Assembly: GCA_023426435.1 (NCBI GenBank)
Contig: JAFAAS010000188.1
Coordinates: 1 to 30,078 of the forward strand
DNA: 30,078 bases
From: Verrucomicrobiota bacterium
Lineage (GTDB): Bacteria > Verrucomicrobiota > Verrucomicrobiia > Opitutales > Opitutaceae
Reading direction: 5' to 3'
The position numbers and the translations under genes are program-made. Shown here piece after piece: positions 1 through 8,469 of this stretch. A model generated the notes under the pieces. It worked only from the letters and a program-made list of their open reading frames with translations, was not told the DNA's origin and searched no databases. Within the stretch, counting starts at the first letter, position 1. Each line of letters starts with the position of its first letter.

Positions 1-3000
1 CGCCCAACGGCTGCTGCGTGACGAGCGAGTAAGGACCGACCGCGCGCGCGTGAATCTTGTGCGACACAAGGTGGTTCAGCTTCATCATGTAGATGTAGCC
101 GACGACGACCTCCTGATCGAGTTTCTCGCCGGTGCGACCATCGTGAAGGACGCTCTTTCCGGAGTGCGGCAGCTTCGCTTCCTTGAGGTATTCGCGGACT
201 TTCTTTTCCGGAATGCCGTCGAAGACGGGCGTCGCGACCTTGATGCCGAGCTTTTTGCAGGCCCAGCCCAAGTGTGTCTCGAGCACCTGACCGACGTTCA
301 TGCGCGAAGGCACGCCCAGCGGATTGAGGCAGATTTCGATCGGAGTGCCGTCCGGGAGGAACGGCATGTCTTCCTCGGGCACGATCTTGGCGCCCACGCC
401 CTTGTTACCGTGACGACCGGCCATCTTGTCGCCGACTTCGAGCTTCTGCTTCGTGGCGATGTAAACCTTGACCTGCTTGATCGCGCCGTCGCCGGCGTCG
501 GCACCGGATTCGATGCCGCCGATCTTGCGCTCACGATCGGTTTCGAGCTCGTCGAACTTCGTCTGATACGAGCCGATGATCTCCATGATCTTGATGCGGA
601 CCGGAGACGGATCGATCTGAACGTGCTTCGAGACGGCCGCGAGTTTGCGGAGAAGCGTCTTGGTGATCTTGCGATTGGCCGGGATGATGATTTCGCCGGT
701 CTCGCCGTTGATGACGTCGAGCGGAATCTTTTCGCCGAGGAGGATGTTGGAGAGGGCCTCGGTGAGACCTTCGCGCAACTTGTCCATCTGCGTTTTGTAT
801 TCCTCCTGGATCTGCTTCACCTGGCGGCGGCGATCGGACGGCGAAAGCTTTTCCTTTTCGAAATCGATTCGGGAGGAAACCTTCACATCCATGATGATGC
901 CGGCGGCGCCGGACGGAACGACGAGCGACGTGTCCTTCACGTCAGCAGCCTTTTCGCCGAAGATCGCGCGGAGCAGTTTTTCTTCGGGAGCGAGTTCGGT
1001 CTCGGACTTCGGCGTGATCTTACCGACGAGGATGTCGCCCGGCTTCACTTCCGCGCCGACGCGAATGACGCCGTTGTGGTCGAGGTTCTTGAGCGCTTCT
1101 TCACCGACGTTCGGGATGTCGCGCGTGATTTCCTCGGGCCCGAGCTTGGTGTCACGGGCGGTGACTTCGAATTCCTGGATGTGGATCGAAGTGAAGATGT
1201 CTTCGCGGAGGACCTTCTCGGAGATCAGGATCGCGTCTTCGAAGTTGTAACCGTTCCACGGCATGAACGCGACGAGGACGTTGCGGCCGAGCGCCATTTC
1301 GCCGTGATCGGTCGACGGACCGTCGGCGATGATCTGGCCGGCCTTGATCTTCTGGCCAAGCTTCACGATCGGCTTCTGATTGAAGCAGGTGCCCGCGTTC
1401 GAGCGCATGAATTTGCGCAGCTCGTAAACGTGCACGCCATTCTTCGTATCCGTTTTCAGGTTACGCGGCATTTCGCCGTCGCGCGTGATGACGATGCGCT
1501 TCGCGTCGACGGAAGCGACGATGCCGGCCTCTTCGGCGACGGCGACGATCTTCGAGTCGCGAGCGACGCGTTCTTCGATGCCGGTGCCGACAAACGGCGC
1601 TTCGGCTTGGAGGAGCGGCACGCCCTGGCGTTGCATGTTCGCGCCCATGAGCGCGCGATTCGCGTCGTCGTGCTCGAGGAAGGGAATCATTCCCGCCGCG
1701 ATCGAGATGACCTGCTTCGGCGAGACGTCCATCAGGTCGACGTCAGAGGCGGGGACCTCGAGGAACTCGCCATCCTTACGCACCGTGACCTTGCCGATGA
1801 AGTGACCCTTGTCGTCGATCTCGGCGTTGGCCTGAGCGATGACTTTGCCTTCTTCCTGATCGGCGGTGAGGTATTCGATCTTGTCGCCCACGCGGCCGTC
1901 CTTGACGAGGCGATACGGCGTTTCGATGAAGCCGAATTCGTTGACGCGCGCGTAGGTCGAGAGCGAGTTGATGAGACCGATGTTCGGACCTTCCGGGGTT
2001 TCGATCGGGCAGATGCGGCCGTAATGCGACGGATGAACGTCGCGCACTTCGAAGCCCGCGCGTTCGCGATTGAGACCGCCCGGCCCGAGCGCGGAGAGAC
2101 GACGCTTGTGCGTGACCTCGGCGAGCGGGTTGATCTGGTCCATGAACTGCGACAGCTGCGAGCGAGCGAAGAAGTCGCGGATGACGGTCGTGAGCGCCTT
2201 CGGGTTGATCAGCTTTTGGGGCGTGATCGAGTCGACGCTTTGATCATACATCGTCATGCGCTCGCGGACGAGACGCTCGGTGCGGCTGAGGCCCACGCGG
2301 CACTGATTGGCGAGGAGTTCGCCCACGGTGCGGACGCGGCGGGAGCCGAGGTGATCGATGTCGTCGACAACGCCCTCACCCTTCTTCAAACGGACGAGAT
2401 ATTTCGTCGCGGCTACGACGTCGCCGGATTCGAGAATGCGCTGCTCGAGGTCGACCTTGAGGCCGAGCTTTTGGTTGACCTTGTAACGGCCGACGCGGCC
2501 GAGGTCGTAGCGCTTGGGATCGAAGAACAGGCGCTTCAGGAGCGCTTTCGCATTGGCCGTGGTCGGCGGCTCGCCCGGACGGAGGCGCTTGTAGATTTCC
2601 TTGAGCGCTTCCTCTTCGTTGCGGGTGGGGTCCTTCTTGAGCGCGCGGATGATCGCGCCTTCGTCGGCGGACGTATCAATGACGCGCAGCGTGGTGATCT
2701 CGTGTTTTTCGAACGTGCGGACGATCGCTTTCGTGAGCGGTTCGAACGCGCGCGCGAGCACGACGCCCTTCTGGGCATCGATCGCGTCTTCGACGAGCAC
2801 GAGCGTGGAGACGTTCTCCATGTCGAGCGCCTTGGAGACCTTCAGATCCTTGATCTCGTAGAAGAGGTTCAGGATATCGATGTCGCTCGAATAACCGATG
2901 GCGCGGAGCAGCGTGGTGATGAGGAACTTCCGGCGACGGCGGCGGCGGTCGAGGTAAACGTAGAGCAGATCGTTATTGTCGAACTGCACCTCGAGCCAGG

Positions 3001-3511
3001 TGCCGCGGTCGGGAATGATGCGGAAGGAATGGAGCGGCTTGCCGTTCGGATGCGGCGTCACTTCGAAGGCGATGCCGGGGGAGCGGTGTAGTTGGGAAAC
3101 AACTACGCGCTCGGCGCCGTTGATGATGAACGAGCCGCGCTCGGTCACCATCGGGATCTCGCCCATGTAGATTTCCTCGTCCTTGATGAAGTCTTCCTCG
3201 CGGAGGCGGAGCTTCACATAGAGCGGGACCGAGTAGGTGATGCCCTCGCGAAGGCACTCGATTTCCGAGTTCTTCGGATCGCCCAGCGTGTAGGAGACGT
3301 ATTCGAGCGTGAGCCGCTCGTCGTAGGAGAGGATTGGGAACACCTCGCGAAACACAGCCTCGAGGCCCTGCGGCTTGCGCTGCTTCTCGGGCGTGCCCTT
3401 CTGCAGGAAGTCGAGATAGGACGTGATTTGAATCTCGATGAGATTCGGCGGCTGGATCACTTCGCGGAGCTTGCCGAAGTTATTGCGTTCAGAATGGGTG
3501 CGGTCGGCCAT
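1..3511 (-). CDS. rpoB: RNA polymerase beta subunit (C-terminal end beyond window)
   Basis: Beta subunit of RNA polymerase; with beta' it forms the catalytic core. The reading frame opens at ATG 3511 (MADRTHSERNNFGKLREVI) and stays open to base 1, about 1170 residues. It ends in the VTQQPLG motif near the C-terminus, so roughly the last 100 residues lie outside the window. Recognisable blocks are the rifampicin-pocket segment SQLSQFMDQINPLAEVTHKR (about 2110-2165), ALGPGGLNRERAGFEVRDVH, PIETPEGPNIGLI, and the late GDKMAGRHGNKGVG block (about 400-445). The start is preceded only by a weak GGGA element. It follows rplL by 167 bases containing an attenuator-like hairpin, as in the rplJL-rpoBC arrangement of many bacteria; rpoC is expected just left of the window. 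Identity is certain. Confidence 0.99.
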   Translation of the reverse strand, partial: MADRTHSERNNFGKLREVIQPPNLIEIQITSYLDFLQKGTPEKQRKPQGLEAVFREVFPILSYDERLTLEYVSYTLGDPKNSEIECLREGITYSVPLYVKLRLREEDFIKDEEIYMGEIPMVTERGSFIINGAERVVVSQLHRSPGIAFEVTPHPNGKPLHSFRIIPDRGTWLEVQFDNNDLLYVYLDRRRRRRKFLITTLLRAIGYSSDIDILNLFYEIKDLKVSKALDMENVSTLVLVEDAIDAQKGVVLARAFEPLTKAIVRTFEKHEITTLRVIDTSADEGAIIRALKKDPTRNEEEALKEIYKRLRPGEPPTTANAKALLKRLFFDPKRYDLGRVGRYKVNQKLGLKVDLEQRILESGDVVAATKYLVRLKKGEGVVDDIDHLGSRRVRTVGELLANQCRVGLSRTERLVRERMTMYDQSVDSITPQKLINPKALTTVIRDFFARSQLSQFMDQINPLAEVTHKRRLSALGPGGLNRERAGFEVRDVHPSHYGRICPIETPEGPNIGLINSLSTYARVNEFGFIETPYRLVKDGRVGDKIEYLTADQEEGKVIAQANAEIDDKGHFIGKVTVRKDGEFLEVPASDVDLMDVSPKQVISIAAGMIPFLEHDDANRALMGANMQRQGVPLLQAEAPFVGTGIEERVARDSKIVAVAEEAGIVASVDAKRIVITRDGEMPRNLKTDTKNGVHVYELRKFMRSNAGTCFNQKPIVKLGQKIKAGQIIADGPSTDHGEMALGRNVLVAFMPWNGYNFEDAILISEKVLREDIFTSIHIQEFEVTARDTKLGPEEITRDIPNVGEEALKNLDHNGVIRVGAEVKPGDILVGKITPKSETELAPEEKLLRAIFGEKAADVKDTSLVVPSGAAGIIMDVKVSSRIDFEKEKLSPSDRRRQVKQIQEEYKTQMDKLREGLTEALSNILLGEKIPLDVINGETGEIIIPANRKITKTLLRKLAAVSKHVQIDPSPVRIKIMEIIGSYQTKFDELETDRERKIGGIESGADAGDGAIKQVKVYIATKQKLEVGDKMAGRHGNKGVGAKIVPEEDMPFLPDGTPIEICLNPLGVPSRMNVGQVLETHLGWACKKLGIKVATPVFDGIPEKKVREYLKEAKLPHSGKSVLHDGRTGEKLDQEVVVGYIYMMKLNHLVSHKIHARAVGPYSLVTQQPLG

Positions 3512-3607
3512 GGGATTCCCGGGAAAAAATCAGACAGCGCACGCGGCCACCTCACGGGTGGAACGCGGCGAAAAACGGACGAAAAGAACGGAAAGAGAAA
3601 AGGCAAA

Positions 3608-3637
3608 GGACAGGCCGCGGTGAAACACGGCCTGTCC
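3608..3637 (-). terminator. Attenuator-like hairpin between rplL and rpoB
   Basis: A perfect 10-bp stem (3608-3617 with 3628-3637, GGACAGGCCG/CGGCCTGTCC) encloses a 10-nt loop. On the minus-strand transcript it is followed by a pyrimidine-rich, U-containing tract (TTTGCCTTTTCTCTTTCC). It sits 41 bases after the rplL stop and 97 bases before the rpoB start. In E. coli this gap holds a partial terminator and an RNase III processing site that lower rpoBC relative to rplJL, so the same role is inferred. The U tract is interrupted, so incomplete termination is more likely than full termination. Confidence 0.6.
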
Positions 3638-3678
3638 CGATGAAATCGGCAGTTGTGGCAGAAAAAACGCCAAAGGTC

Positions 3679-4059
3679 TTACTTGAGTTCGACCTTCGCG
3701 CCGGCGGCTTCGAGTTTCTTTTTGATATCCTCGGCTTCGGCCTTCGCGACGTTTTCCTTGACCGGCTTCGGCGCGCCTTCGACGAGGTCCTTGGCTTCCT
3801 TGAGGCCCAGGCCCGTGATCGCACGCACTTCCTTGATGACGCCGATCTTGTTCGCGCCGGCTTCCTTGAGGACGACGGTGAACTCGGTCTGCGCTTCGGC
3901 GGCCGGAGCGGCGGCAGCGGCGCCCGCGGGGGCGGCGACGACAGCAGCGGCGGCGGAGACGCCCCACTTGCCTTCGAGGTCTTTGACGAGGGCGGCGAGG
4001 TCGAGAACCGACTGCGCGGACAGCCACTCGATGACTTGGTCTTTGGTGATGTTGCTCAT
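3679..4059 (-). CDS. rplL: 50S ribosomal protein L7/L12
   Basis: Stalk protein of the large ribosomal subunit, 126 residues, the usual length. It binds L10 as dimers and recruits the translational GTPases. The sequence shows the N-terminal dimerisation domain (MSNITKDQVIEWLSAQSVLDL), an Ala/Pro-rich hinge (about residues 36-56), and the C-terminal factor-binding domain with KIGVIKEVRAITGLGLKEAK and the closing AGAKVELK. An AGGAG element at 4068-4072, 8 nt before the ATG, supports the start. The 132-base gap to rplJ contains a long stem that ends directly at this ribosome-binding site. Cotranscribed with rplJ and rpoB. Confidence 0.99.
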   Translation of the reverse strand: MSNITKDQVIEWLSAQSVLDLAALVKDLEGKWGVSAAAAVVAAPAGAAAAAPAAEAQTEFTVVLKEAGANKIGVIKEVRAITGLGLKEAKDLVEGAPKPVKENVAKAEAEDIKKKLEAAGAKVELK

Positions 4060-4067
4060 GTTGACTT

Positions 4068-4135
4068 CTCCTGAATCGAACTAGCGGTTTCGAAGAGTGA
4101 AACGCGTTTAAGAGACGTATCCCCTAGCCCGATTC
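4068..4135 (-). promoter_or_regulatory. Structured leader of rplL next to its ribosome-binding site
   Basis: In the minus-strand transcript the arm at 4124-4135 (GAATCGGGCTAG) can pair with 4073-4084 (CTAGTTCGATTC) at 10 of 12 positions, leaving about 39 nt between them. The base after the 3' arm begins the AGGAG ribosome-binding site (4068-4072). A second small hairpin lies upstream at 4145-4163 (TTTCCGG-TCCG-CCGGGAAA with one bulged G). L12 is needed in several copies per L10, so a structure that sets rplL translation or protects its mRNA is plausible. Function is inferred from position only. Confidence 0.45.
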
Positions 4136-4191
4136 GATGGACGATTTCCCGGCGGACCGGAAAAAATGTTGGTTAAAGCTGTGGTTTAAAT

Positions 4192-4698
4192 TCAGGCGGC
4201 CGGAGCGGCGGGTTGATCGGGCTGCTCCTTTTTGACTTTTGCGTCGAGGACGCGGACGAACGCCGCGGCGTTGCTCGTGAGCAAGCTCAGGAACTGAGCG
4301 CGGAGCGCATCGAACGGCGGCAGGTCGGCGATGGCCGAGAGATCGGCGGCGCTGATCAGCTTCTTTTCGATGACGCCGACCTTCACCTCGAGCTTCTGCT
4401 TGTCGGTGAAAAACTTCTTCAGGACCTTCGCGACGCCGGCGGAATTGTTGCCGCCAACGACGATCGCGGTCTGACCGACCAAAGCGCTGTCGATGTCGGG
4501 CAGGCCGAGGGCCTTGGCGGCGACGCGCAGCGAACTGTTTTTCACGACGTGAAACTCGGCGTTTTCCTGGGCCAGTTGGCCGCGGAGCTCGGCGGTTTCG
4601 CCGACGGTGAGTTTCGTGAAATTGGCGAGGATGACGTAGTCGGACTTCTTCAGGTGCCCGCTGACCTCATCGATCAAATATTGTTTTTCAGCTCTCAT
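4192..4698 (-). CDS. rplJ: 50S ribosomal protein L10
   Basis: Base of the L7/L12 stalk, 168 residues, normal length. It binds 23S rRNA with L11 and anchors the L12 dimers through its C-terminal helix. Sequence signs are the N-terminal block (EVSGHLKKSDYVILANFTKLTV), the ENAEFHVVKNSSLRVAAKALG segment, and a C-terminal helix followed by a short Pro/Ala tail. A strong AAGGAG (4707-4712) with 8-nt spacing fixes the ATG at 4698. That ribosome-binding site abuts the rplA stop codon, with only 14 bases between the genes, so there is no room for an L10-type autoregulatory leader here. Confidence 0.99.
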   Translation of the reverse strand: MRAEKQYLIDEVSGHLKKSDYVILANFTKLTVGETAELRGQLAQENAEFHVVKNSSLRVAAKALGLPDIDSALVGQTAIVVGGNNSAGVAKVLKKFFTDKQKLEVKVGVIEKKLISAADLSAIADLPPFDALRAQFLSLLTSNAAAFVRVLDAKVKKEQPDQPAAPAA

Positions 4699-4712
4699 GG
4701 TTCGGGCTCCTT

Positions 4713-5414
4713 TTAGTATTTCGAGAACTCGCTCGAGGCGACCTTCACCGCCGGGCTCATGCTGGAGGAGATGGTGACGCTCTTGATGAACGAGCTGCCT
4801 TTGAAGGTGGCGGGCTTCGACTTGCCGACGGCTTCGACGACCGCCTGGACGTTTTCGAGGATCTGAGCAGGCGTGAATGAACGCTTGCCGACGCCCACGC
4901 CGAGGTTGGCGGTCTTGTCCATCTTGAACTCCACGCGGCCGGCCTTGACGGCCTTGATGCCGGCGACGACGTCGTCGGTCACGGTGCCGGATTTCGGGTT
5001 CGGCATCAGGCCTTTCGGGCCGAGCACGCGGGCGAGCGTGCGGACCTTCTTCATCGCTTCCGTTGTCGCGATCGCGACATCGAAGTCGAGCCAGCCCTCG
5101 GTGTTGATCTTCGCCATCATGTCATCGAGACCGGCGTGATCGGCGCCGGCGTCGAGTGCGGCCTGCGGGTTGTCCGTGAAGACGAGCACGCGGACCTTCT
5201 TGCCCGAGCCGTTCGGCAACGGCGTGGTGCCGCGGACGTTTTGCTCGCCGGAGGTGGCGTCGACGCCCAAACGGAACGAGACCTCGATGGTTTCGTCGAA
5301 CTTGGCCTTCGGGAACTTCGTGAGAACCTCGACCGCTTCCGCGAGAGGATACTCCTTGGTGAGATCAGCGACCTTGACGGCGCTATTGTAGCGTTTGCTG
5401 TGCTTTTTTGGCAT
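4713..5414 (-). CDS. rplA: 50S ribosomal protein L1
   Basis: L1 stalk protein of the large subunit, 233 residues. It moves with the E-site tRNA, and in many bacteria it represses its own operon by binding mRNA. Family blocks seen include TKFPKAKFDETIEVSFRLGV, NVRGTTPLPNGSGK, LGPKGLMPNPKSGTVT and GRVEFKMDKTANLGVGVG. The frame stays open 21 codons upstream, but the start is placed at ATG 5414 (MPKKHSKRYN). Family N-termini begin there, and a strong AAGGAG (5421-5426) lies 6 nt upstream. The preceding gap to rplK contains a BIME-like repeat. Confidence 0.98.
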   Translation of the reverse strand: MPKKHSKRYNSAVKVADLTKEYPLAEAVEVLTKFPKAKFDETIEVSFRLGVDATSGEQNVRGTTPLPNGSGKKVRVLVFTDNPQAALDAGADHAGLDDMMAKINTEGWLDFDVAIATTEAMKKVRTLARVLGPKGLMPNPKSGTVTDDVVAGIKAVKAGRVEFKMDKTANLGVGVGKRSFTPAQILENVQAVVEAVGKSKPATFKGSSFIKSVTISSSMSPAVKVASSEFSKY

Positions 5415-5420
5415 GGATGA

Positions 5421-5426
5421 CTCCTT
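5421..5426 (-). promoter_or_regulatory. Shine-Dalgarno that sets the rplA start
   Basis: AAGGAG on the minus strand, 6 nt before ATG 5414. It excludes the longer in-frame start at 5477, whose upstream bases fall inside the repeat element and show no purine-rich site. Confidence 0.85.
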
Positions 5427-5466
5427 GCGGTGCGAACGTCCGGGAGGACTCCCGCGGTGAGTTGGA

Positions 5467-5545
5467 TTTGTAGGCAAGCAGGCCGCTTACCTGCACGTGC
5501 TCAGGGCGAAATGCCAAAAGCGCGCGCGAGTTCGCGGCCTACAAA
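5467..5545. repeat. BIME-like pair of GTAG-headed REP-like palindromes
   Basis: The rplK-rplA spacer contains two convergent copies of a GTAG-headed palindrome. On the plus strand, GTAGGCAAGC-AGGCC-GCTTACC (5470-5491) forms a 6-of-7 stem. On the minus strand, GTAGGCCGCGA-AC-TCGCG (starting at 5542) forms a 5-bp stem. The outer 9 bases of each (TTTGTAGGC, 5467-5475; GCCTACAAA, 5537-5545) are perfectly complementary, so the whole 79-base element can fold as one structure. A GTAG head followed by an imperfect palindrome is the hallmark of REP sequences mobilised by RAYT (TnpA-REP) enzymes. No RAYT gene is in the window. Confidence 0.6.
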
Positions 5546-5550
5546 GTGGT

Positions 5551-5976
5551 TTAGTCGACGACCTCGATGCCCATGTTGCGGGCGGTTCCGGCGATGATCT
5601 TGATGCCGGCTTCCTCGTCCTTCGCGTTCATGTCGGCCTTCTTGATCTTCCAGATTTCGGCGATCTGCTTGCGCGTGACCTTGCCGACCTTGTCCTGATT
5701 GGGCTTGGCCGAACCGGAGGCGATGTTGGCGGCCTTCTTGAGCAGGACGGACGCCGGCGGGGACTTGAGGATGAAGGTGAAGCTCTTGTCGGTATAGACC
5801 GTGATGACGACCGGCAGGTTCATTCCGTTCTGATCCTTGGTGCGGGCGTTGAAGTCTTTGCAGAACGCCATGATGTTGACGCCCTGCGCGCCGAGCGCGG
5901 GACCGACCGGGGGCGCGGGATTCGCGGCGCCGGCGGGCAATTGGAGGCGGATGTAGCCTTGGATTTTCTTGGCCAT
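5551..5976 (-). CDS. rplK: 50S ribosomal protein L11
   Basis: L11 of the GTPase-associated centre, 141 residues, the exact usual length. It binds the 23S rRNA thiostrepton loop and is needed for RelA activation. The N-terminal domain shows the proline-rich KIQGYIRLQLPAGAANPAPP and VGPALGAQGVNIMAFCKDFN; the C-terminal RNA-binding domain ends with GIKIIAGTARNMGIEVVD. The ATG at 5976 has no purine-rich site upstream. Instead the preceding bases read CCACCTCACTTAA, which resembles the anti-Shine-Dalgarno rather than its complement. It lies 67 bases after nusG in the same transcript. Confidence 0.99.
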   Translation of the reverse strand: MAKKIQGYIRLQLPAGAANPAPPVGPALGAQGVNIMAFCKDFNARTKDQNGMNLPVVITVYTDKSFTFILKSPPASVLLKKAANIASGSAKPNQDKVGKVTRKQIAEIWKIKKADMNAKDEEAGIKIIAGTARNMGIEVVD

Positions 5977-6043
5977 TTAAGTGAGGTGGCGGGTGGTTAT
6001 TTTGTCGTTGAGCGAACGTCGGCGGTGACAAAGAGGCGTCGCA

Positions 6044-6622
6044 TCACTCGGTGTTGCGTTGCACCTGCCAGTATTCGAGCTCGACCGGGGTGAACCGGCC
6101 GAAAATGGAAACGGAAACCTTGAGCTTGCCGCGTTCGGGATCGATCTCGTCGATGCGGCCCGTGAGCGACGCGAACGCGCCGTCGGTGATCTTCACTTCT
6201 TCGCCGACGCTGTATTGCACCTTCGGCACTTCCTTGCCGCTGGCCGCCTCGATGCGCGCCCGAATCTCATCGATCTCCACCTGACGCAGCGCAGCCGGAC
6301 GGTCACCGCCAACAAATCCGATCACGCCGGCGACTTCCTTCACAAAATACCAAGGCTTGTTGATCACCTTGCCGTCCTCTCCGTAGAGGCGCATCTGGAT
6401 GAAAACATAGCCCGGATAAAGTTTGCGGACCTTCGTGCTCTTCTTGCCGCCCTTCACCTCCGACACCACTTCGGTCGGAAGGAGAACTTCGAAGATGTAG
6501 TCATCGAGCTCTTCAGCCCTTTTGAACTTCTCGATATAGGCTTTTACCTTGTTCTCCTGGCCGGAGAGCGTGTGGAGGGCGAACCATTGCGCGTCGGCAG
6601 GCGCGGACGTTTGGGCAGACAT
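6044..6622 (-). CDS. nusG: Transcription termination/antitermination factor NusG
   Basis: NusG binds RNA polymerase and links it to Rho or to the ribosome. 192 residues, in the usual range. The NGN domain is seen in WFALHTLSGQENKVKAYIEK, the LYPGYVFIQM block and GVIGFVGGDRPAAL. The C-terminal KOW domain reads GEEVKITDGAFASLTGRIDEI and continues to PVELEYWQVQ. A short N-terminal extension (MSAQTSAPADA) precedes the NGN core. It begins 12 bases after the secE stop, and no Shine-Dalgarno is evident before ATG 6622. The secE-nusG-rplK order is the conserved bacterial one. Confidence 0.98.
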   Translation of the reverse strand: MSAQTSAPADAQWFALHTLSGQENKVKAYIEKFKRAEELDDYIFEVLLPTEVVSEVKGGKKSTKVRKLYPGYVFIQMRLYGEDGKVINKPWYFVKEVAGVIGFVGGDRPAALRQVEIDEIRARIEAASGKEVPKVQYSVGEEVKITDGAFASLTGRIDEIDPERGKLKVSVSIFGRFTPVELEYWQVQRNTE

Positions 6623-6634
6623 GGGCGAGGCAAG

Positions 6635-6838
6635 TTAGCTGGCCAGACGCGTGAACAGGTCCACGAACTGGTAGAGGGAGAAATCGCTGATGCTGGTGAA
6701 AACACCCAGGATGATCGATGCGACGATCACTATGACGGTGTAGTCGCGCAGTTCCGACATGGTCGGCCAGGTGCACTTCTTGAGCTCGTCCACGATTTCG
6801 ATCGTGAAGATGCGAACGGAACTGAAGGGGTTTTTCAT
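6635..6838 (-). CDS. secE: Preprotein translocase subunit SecE
   Basis: Small inner-membrane subunit of the SecYEG channel, which clamps SecY. 67 residues, the short single-span form found in most bacteria. The conserved cytoplasmic amphipathic helix is seen (VDELKKCTWPTMSELRDYTV, with the family's K-x-WP motif). One transmembrane segment follows (about residues 35-60, IVIVASIILGVFTSISDF and on). It lies directly between tRNA-Trp and nusG, the standard context. No Shine-Dalgarno is visible before ATG 6838. Confidence 0.97.
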   Translation of the reverse strand: MKNPFSSVRIFTIEIVDELKKCTWPTMSELRDYTVIVIVASIILGVFTSISDFSLYQFVDLFTRLAS

Positions 6839-6849
6839 GAACGAAGATT

Positions 6850-6925
6850 TGGCAGGCGCGGAGGGACTCGAACCCCCAACCGACGGTTTTGGAGACCGCT
6901 ACTCTACCAATTGAGCTACACGCCT
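6850..6925 (-). tRNA. tRNA-Trp (CCA anticodon)
   Basis: A cloverleaf reads on the minus strand. The acceptor stem AGGCGTG (6919-6925) pairs with CGCGCCT (6854-6860), with one G-U. The D arm is AGCTCAATTGGTAGAG, and the anticodon loop CTCCAAA has anticodon CCA. The T arm contains GGTTCGAGTCC, the discriminator base is G, and a 3' CCA is encoded (6850-6852). The body is 73 nt, or 76 with CCA. A tRNA-Trp between tuf and secE is a common arrangement, and it is probably processed from the same transcript. Confidence 0.98.
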
Positions 6926-6951
6926 GTGAGAAATGTCCTTTAGACGACGCA

Positions 6952-6979
6952 GCCGAGGCCCCCATCAAGAGGCCTCGGC
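6952..6979 (-). other. Strong hairpin between tuf and tRNA-Trp
   Basis: A perfect 9-bp GC-rich stem (GCCGAGGCC, 6952-6960, with GGCCTCGGC, 6971-6979) encloses a 10-nt loop. It begins 26 bases after the tuf stop and lies 26 bases before tRNA-Trp. No U run follows on the minus-strand transcript, so an intrinsic terminator is unlikely. A processing signal or mRNA 3'-end stabiliser for tuf is a reasonable inference. Confidence 0.5.
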
Positions 6980-7005
6980 AGGTCTGTTAAATCCTTACCC
7001 GAGGC

Positions 7006-8196
<1,191 letters not shown>

Positions 8197-8275
8197 GGGA
8201 GTTCGGAGACGTTGGTGGTTTAGATGTGTTGATGACCTCTATTTTAACGTCGCGGAAGTCGCGCGACGTTTGACC

Positions 8276-8351
8276 TGGAGCCCAGAACCGGACTTGAACC
8301 GGCGACCTCGTCCTTACCAAGGACGTGCTCTGCCAACTGAGCTATCTGGGC
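8276..8351 (-). tRNA. tRNA-Thr (GGT anticodon)
   Basis: The minus-strand cloverleaf has a perfect 7-bp acceptor stem (GCCCAGA, 8345-8351, with TCTGGGC, 8280-8286). The D arm is AGCTCAGTTGGCAGAG, and the anticodon stem-loop CGTCC-TTGGTAA-GGACG has anticodon GGT. The T arm contains GGTTCAAGTCC. The discriminator is T and CCA is encoded (8276-8278). It is 79 bases upstream of tuf, the usual tRNA-Thr/tuf neighbourhood. Confidence 0.98.
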
Positions 8352-8388
8352 AGACCGAGGGAGGGATCAAAAAACGAAAAGAGGAGAG

Positions 8389-8417
8389 AAAGTGCTGTTT
8401 TGAAAATTTCAGGTCAA
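8389..8417 (-). promoter_or_regulatory. Candidate sigma-70-type promoter for tRNA-Thr-tuf transcript
   Basis: On the minus strand a good -35 box TTGACC (8412-8417) is followed after 17 bases by CACTTT (8389-8394) as a weak -10. This would start transcription around 8380, some 30 bases before the tRNA-Thr 5' end. The region 8352-8420 is also unusually AT-rich for the window. It may drive the whole tRNA-Thr to rpoB block. The -10 match is poor, hence moderate confidence. Confidence 0.45.
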
Positions 8418-8469
8418 CAGCAAACTTGGTCTTTTTCGCCACCATCGCTCGCCACCCGCACGCCCCACC

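Noticed and set aside
50..3091. 1013-codon open frame on the plus strand antisense to rpoB
   Set aside because: It is a GC-rich shadow of rpoB. Its composition (Asp/Arg/Leu/Val rich, no motifs) follows from reverse-complementing highly biased codons, and rpoB itself is unmistakable.
5415..5477. Longer N-terminus for L1 starting at 5477
   Set aside because: It is not seen in L1 proteins and overlaps the repeat element; the strong AAGGAG fits the 5414 start.
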